Shown in pieces: positions 33,242 through 36,179 of a stretch of DNA of 36,179 nucleotides (positions within the stretch are counted from its first letter, which is position 1; each line of letters begins with the position of its first letter). Under the pieces are notes generated by a model, which worked only from the letters and a program-made list of their open reading frames with translations, did not search any database and was not told the DNA's origin. A program made the position numbers and the translations under genes. Source of the stretch: Alphaproteobacteria bacterium (GTDB taxonomy: Bacteria; Pseudomonadota; Alphaproteobacteria; Rs-D84); the NCBI GenBank assembly GCA_017520675.1, contig JAFXFG010000029.1, positions 1 through 36,179 of the forward strand, in the 5' to 3' direction.

Positions 33242-34717
33242 ATGACTAAACCGTTGGTATTATGTATTATGGATGGTGTTGGTATTAATCAAAATGCACA
33301 ACATAATGCGGTGGCGATTGCAGATATGCCTTTCTTTAAGGGATTGTTAGAAAAATATCCACATTCAAAGTTAGACGCAAGTGGAATTGCGGTTGGACTG
33401 CCAGAAAACACAATGGGAAATTCTGAGGTTGGACATATAACTATTGGTGCCGGTCGAATCGTTAATCAGTTCTTGCGCAGGTTTCAATTAGAAAATTGGG
33501 ATGAAAATCTGCCGTTAAATAAATTTATTGCAGATGTTGATTCTGATGGTGGAATTGTCCATGTCGCAGGATTGATGTCTGATGGGCGTGTTCATTCTGA
33601 TGTTAACGACATATTAACTGTTGTAAAATATATAATCGCCAAAGGACTGCGAGTGTGCTTGCATTTTATTGCCGATGGACGCGATACTTTGCCACAGTCT
33701 GCCCCAACATATATAAAACTGATACAAGAAGAATTAAAAAACAGTTTTGAAAATGGAAATGTGTTTTGGGGGACTTTGTCTGGGCGCTATTACGCAATGG
33801 ACAGAAATCAAAATATGGATAGAACACAGGTCGCAATTGATGCAATCGCAAATGCAAAGTCTAAATATGTGGCTGACAGTATAGATGATGCACTGCGTGA
33901 AGCATATGCACGCGGCGAAACAGATGAGTTTATTTGGCCAACTGTTATAAAAGGTGATGTTGCAATTACACCAAAAGACGGTTTCTTGTTCGGGAATTAC
34001 CGCAGTGATCGTGCGCGCCAAATTATGCGCGAAATTCTTAAAACAGGCGCGCATATCTTGTGCTTTTCACAGTATGGCGAAGGTTTGAATGAGTTGTGCC
34101 CTGCACTGTTGCCGGATGTAGCGGTTTTGAATACATTGGGTGATGTTTTGGTTGCCAATGGAAAGTCGCAATTGCGTATCGCAGAAACAGAAAAATATAA
34201 TCATGTTACATACTTCTTTGATTCAGAACGAAATGTCGATTTTGAAAACGAAAAAAAAGTCTTGATACCATCGCCAGATGTTGCGACATTTGATTTAAAA
34301 CCAGAAATGTCCGCAATTGAGATAACGGATGCATTGTTGCCGATATTAGGCGATTATGATGTTGTTATCTTGAATTATGCAAATGGTGATATGGTTGGGC
34401 ATACAGGAAATGAAAATGCAGCCGTTCGCGCAATGGAGATTTTAGATACTCAGTTGTCGCGATTAGTGCCGGCTGTTCTGGCATTGGGTGGAACTGTCTT
34501 GATAACAGCAGATCATGGAAATGCTGAAAAAATGTGGGATGACGAGAATAATCTGCCTTGGACAGCACACACAACAAATCCTGTTAACTTGATTGTCGTG
34601 TCTAATGATAATATCACAGCGGTAAAAGATGGTGGTTTGGCTGATATTGCGCCAACAATGTTAAAAATCTTGGGTATAGAACAACCAAAAGATATGACAG
34701 GTAAGTCGTTGATATAA
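33242..34717 (+). CDS. gpmI: 2,3-bisphosphoglycerate-independent phosphoglycerate mutase
   Basis: Interconverts 3- and 2-phosphoglycerate in glycolysis, Mn-dependent, alkaline-phosphatase superfamily. 491 residues from ATG 33242 with AAAGGA upstream; the TTG at 33179 is rejected. Motifs: V-L-C-I-M-D-G-V-G at 6-14 (metal Asp 11), M-G-N-S-E-V-G-H with the phosphorylated Ser at about 61, F-I-A-D-G-R-D-T, G-R-Y-Y-A-M-D-R, N-Y-R-S-D-R-A-R and T-A-D-H-G-N-A-E-K-M with further metal ligands. A TTGATT-18-TATGAT promoter lies at 33179-33208. Monocistronic. Confidence 0.97.
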   Translation: MTKPLVLCIMDGVGINQNAQHNAVAIADMPFFKGLLEKYPHSKLDASGIAVGLPENTMGNSEVGHITIGAGRIVNQFLRRFQLENWDENLPLNKFIADVDSDGGIVHVAGLMSDGRVHSDVNDILTVVKYIIAKGLRVCLHFIADGRDTLPQSAPTYIKLIQEELKNSFENGNVFWGTLSGRYYAMDRNQNMDRTQVAIDAIANAKSKYVADSIDDALREAYARGETDEFIWPTVIKGDVAITPKDGFLFGNYRSDRARQIMREILKTGAHILCFSQYGEGLNELCPALLPDVAVLNTLGDVLVANGKSQLRIAETEKYNHVTYFFDSERNVDFENEKKVLIPSPDVATFDLKPEMSAIEITDALLPILGDYDVVILNYANGDMVGHTGNENAAVRAMEILDTQLSRLVPAVLALGGTVLITADHGNAEKMWDDENNLPWTAHTTNPVNLIVVSNDNITAVKDGGLADIAPTMLKILGIEQPKDMTGKSLI

Positions 34718-34718
34718 A

Positions 34719-34747
34719 ATAGTGCGCCAAATGGCGCATTATTTTTT
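34719..34747. terminator. Bidirectional terminator between gpmI and tadA
   Basis: TGCGCC / GGCGCA with loop AAAT and flanking A/T-rich arms, ending in six T. It touches the stop codon of the minus-strand tadA. Confidence 0.88.
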
Positions 34748-35185
34748 ACGGCGCAGCGCAAAAAAACTTTTTAATAAATCGGCTGATTCAGATGCGCGCT
34801 CTGGCACTTGACAGATGTTTGGACGCCATAAATGTCGGTCCGTTTCATAAATTCGTGCATTAGATATTATTCCGCCGCCCTTTGGGTCGGTTGCTGCAAA
34901 ATAAATGTTGCGAATTCGTGCAAATGATATTGCAGTGGCACACATTGCACAAGGCTCTAAAGTTATATAAATGTCGCAGTTGTCCAGAAATTTTGTCCCC
35001 AGTTTTTTACACGCACGATTTATTGCGACGATTTCTGCGTGTAAAGTTGGGTTCTTTTTTAATTGTACTTGGTTTTCGCCACGCGCAATAATTTTGTTAT
35101 CGCGAACGATTACTGCGCCAATTGGCACATCGTCATGAGATAAAGCGCGGTGCGCCAAAACAAATGCTTGATTCATAAATTTCAT
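34739..35185 (-). CDS. tadA: tRNA-specific adenosine deaminase TadA
   Basis: Deaminates A34 to inosine in tRNA-Arg(ACG). 148 residues, cytidine/deoxycytidylate-deaminase fold: D-D-V-P-I-G-A-V-I-V-R at 18-28, the catalytic H49-A-E51-I, N-x-A-C-like R-A-C-K-K-L-G, and the zinc pair P-C79-A-M-C82 in L-E-P-C-A-M-C-A. Family members cannot always be split from guanine deaminases by motif, but length and the P-C-A-M-C-A-T-A motif favour TadA. A second ATG (Met 4) is possible. Its start lies 17 bases from the divergent rsmD ATG. Confidence 0.92.
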   Translation of the reverse strand: MKFMNQAFVLAHRALSHDDVPIGAVIVRDNKIIARGENQVQLKKNPTLHAEIVAINRACKKLGTKFLDNCDIYITLEPCAMCATAISFARIRNIYFAATDPKGGGIISNARIYETDRHLWRPNICQVPERASESADLLKSFFALRRKK

Positions 35186-35198
35186 ACTTTATACTTTA
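35168..35198. promoter_or_regulatory. Overlapping divergent near-leaderless promoters of rsmD and tadA
   Basis: Plus strand: TTGATT (35168-35173), 16 bases, TATACT (35190-35195), with rsmD ATG 35203 seven bases on. Minus strand: a -10-like TAAAGT (35198-35193), with tadA ATG 35185 seven bases on; its -35 is unclear. The two -10 boxes overlap and no ribosome-binding site is visible for either gene. Confidence 0.5.
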
Positions 35199-35202
35199 CA
35201 GC

Positions 35203-35760
35203 ATGGATTCTAAATTGCAAATAATTTCAGGAAAATACAAAGGACGGCACTTGAGTGTGCCAAAGAATGCACGACCAACACAAAATATGGCGCGAATTGC
35301 GTTGTTTAATATGCTGGAATCCGGAATTATAAATAATGAAAATTTAGTCGTGTGGGATGCATTCGCGGGCAGTGGTGCACTGGGGTTAGAATGCGTGTCG
35401 CGATATCCGTCTGCACGTGTGATTTTTACTGATGTCGCGGGTGAGTCTGTGAAAACAATTCGTAAAAATTTGTCTGATTTAAATGTCGGCATGACGGCGC
35501 AGGCAGTACAGTTGGATGCAGTTTCGGCGGTTAAACAATATGCGCCTGTGTCAAATTTGGTTTTTGTTGATGCGCCCTATTCTGTGGCGGATTTAGGTCG
35601 TGCGGTTGTGAAACAACTGGGGCAAATGGCACAGGTCGGTACGGTTGTTGTCTGGGAACAAGAAAAAAATAATTCTGTTGATGCGGATTTAGAAAAATGG
35701 GATGTTTTGCGCGATAAAACATACGGTCGTGCGCGTTTTTTAATTTTGCAAAAGAAATAG
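35203..35760 (+). CDS. rsmD: 16S rRNA (guanine(966)-N2)-methyltransferase
   Basis: S-adenosylmethionine-dependent methylation of G966 in 16S rRNA. 185 residues, normal length: I-S-G-K-Y-K-G-R-H-L at 8-17, R-P-T-Q-N-M-A-R-I-A-L-F-N-M-L at 24-38, SAM motif I W-D-A-F-A-G-S-G-A-L-G-L-E at 51-63, and motif IV V-D-A-P-Y at 122-126. The family usually has D-P-P-F/Y in motif IV; the first Pro is Ala here, but Asp and the aromatic residue remain. Probably active. Starts without a visible ribosome-binding site. Confidence 0.93.
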   Translation: MDSKLQIISGKYKGRHLSVPKNARPTQNMARIALFNMLESGIINNENLVVWDAFAGSGALGLECVSRYPSARVIFTDVAGESVKTIRKNLSDLNVGMTAQAVQLDAVSAVKQYAPVSNLVFVDAPYSVADLGRAVVKQLGQMAQVGTVVVWEQEKNNSVDADLEKWDVLRDKTYGRARFLILQKK

Positions 35761-35761
35761 A

Positions 35762-35976
35762 TTGCATTAAATTCCAGTTTTAAATATAATAGATTTGACA
35801 TGGAACAACCGTTCTGTGTTGGGGGCGTCGAAACCCTTTGAGTCCGGTGTTCGCAGTGGCGAGCAATCTTTACTCCAACCATGCAGGTTGGAGGGCGGTG
35901 AATATATTGAATAAGCCCGCTATACCGGATTATAGTTTCGAACCTCCAACCACTTTGATTTCATTGTGGTTTTTTT
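35762..35976 (+). promoter_or_regulatory. Structured attenuator-like leader B (promoter to terminator)
   Basis: Promoter TTGCAT (35762-35767), 17 bases, TATAAT (35785-35790); RNA start near 35797. In order: hairpin GGAAC / GTTCT (35802-35815); closing helix GTTGGGGG (35818-35825) with CCTCCAAC (35943-35950) and TCGAAAC (35828-35834) with GTTTCGA (35935-35941), 15 bp; inner helix GTCCGGT (35842-35848) with ACCGGAT (35924-35930); hairpins TCGC-AGTG-GCGA (35851-35862), CTCCAACC / GGTTGGAG (35873-35893) and GGCGG / CCGCT (35894-35921); terminator AACCAC / GTGGTT (35948-35971) with a 12-base loop and seven T. GGTTGGAGG at 35886-35894 can instead pair with CCTCCAACC at 35943-35951. The closing helix and terminator share three bases. 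ATG 36002 follows 25 bases later. No known RNA family recognised. Confidence 0.74.
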
Positions 35977-36001
35977 AATTGCAAAACTCAGGAGGAATGC
36001 A

Positions 36002-36179
36002 ATGCATAAAAAACTATTAACAATTTTCTTAATCTGCGCGCCAATGTCGGCGGTCGCAAATATTCCATCAACCGAATATGTCCAGCAGCAAATCGCATCC
36101 CAAATCGCAACCGCGGTATCAAGCAAGGTTGACACATCGGCATCCGCGAATCAAACAATGGCGGGAACTTATACAATAA
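36002..36179 (+). CDS. Secreted tail-fibre-like surface protein (3' end outside window)
   Basis: 59 residues visible and still open at the window edge. Signal peptide at 1-19 (L-T-I-F-L-I-C-A-P-M-S-A-V-A, then N-I-P-S-T-E-Y-V), followed by Q-Q-Q-I-A-S-Q-I-A-T-A-V-S-S-K-V-D-T and N-Q-T-M-A-G-T-Y-T-I, the pattern of tail-fibre or trimeric stalk proteins and like the 19880 protein. AGGAGG lies about 6 bases before the ATG. Likely controlled by leader B. Full size unknown. Confidence 0.88.
   Translation, partial: MHKKLLTIFLICAPMSAVANIPSTEYVQQQIASQIATAVSSKVDTSASANQTMAGTYTI

Noticed and set aside
35851..35862. GCCACTGC on the minus strand of leader B, as in the cobalamin riboswitch B12 box
   Set aside because: Wrong strand relative to the promoter, and the rest of the B12 consensus is missing.
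35818..35951. Integron attC-like site (GTT...AAC ends of leader B)
   Set aside because: The core motifs are in the wrong order (GTT-purines at the 5' side), no integrase nearby, and the element sits between a promoter and a terminator.

Overview
The window looks like chromosome of an AT-rich alphaproteobacterium, probably an uncultured, host- or gut-associated lineage (inference). The evidence is a DUF2155 secreted protein, an alphaproteobacterial-type AddA helicase, a conserved alphaproteobacterial XRE regulator, an RpoH-like dnaK promoter, and large numbers of secreted, cysteine-rich or tail-fibre-like proteins with no clear relatives. Coding is dense, and most intergenic gaps are short and filled by intrinsic terminators.

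Layout. (1) 1-5871: the C-terminal 1956 residues of a giant cysteine-rich surface protein, open at the left edge, built of repeats including three 243-bp tandem copies and a ~451-bp stretch duplicated 3486 bp apart. (2) 5937-7895: dnaK behind a heat-shock-like promoter. (3) 7995-12962: two unrecognised proteins, a phosphofructokinase-like enzyme on the minus strand, a membrane-anchored LysM protein, an HNH endonuclease-like protein and a small helical protein. (4) 12963-13446: intergenic block with tRNA-Gly(CCC) and an 84-bp duplication carrying the 3' end of that tRNA. (5) 13447-16451: two overlapping genes for large secreted proteins of unknown function. (6) 16467-19526: ribosomal/tRNA-modification operon rpsP-rimM-trmD-rplS, preceded by an attenuator-like leader and interrupted by three small cysteine-containing ORFs. 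(7) 19581-20539: structured leader plus a secreted tail-fibre-like protein. (8) 20714-25500: envelope and housekeeping run (DUF2155, two unknowns, DUF1460-like lipoprotein, tsaD, a possible papain/transglutaminase-like protein, xseA, a 48-aa ORF). (9) 25527-30663 minus: DNA-repair operon with an AddA split into helicase and nuclease ORFs, recN and an unknown. (10) 30746-36179: membrane-anchored coiled-coil protein, XRE regulator, gpmI, tadA, rsmD, and a second structured leader followed by a second secreted protein cut by the window edge.

The most interesting observation is that the two secreted-protein genes at 19880 and 36002 sit behind leaders of the same design: good promoter, small 5' hairpin, long closing helix around several hairpins, an internal hairpin whose 3' arm can instead pair with the closing-helix 3' arm, an intrinsic terminator with a 12-nt loop containing the same TGATTTC, then exactly 25 nt to the ATG. 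Because there is no room for another promoter between terminator and ATG, this looks like an undescribed transcription-attenuation RNA controlling surface proteins. Other points of note are the split AddA, near-leaderless promoters at several genes, and the small Cys-containing ORFs in the ribosomal operon, some of which share a Lys-Thr-Arg C-terminus.
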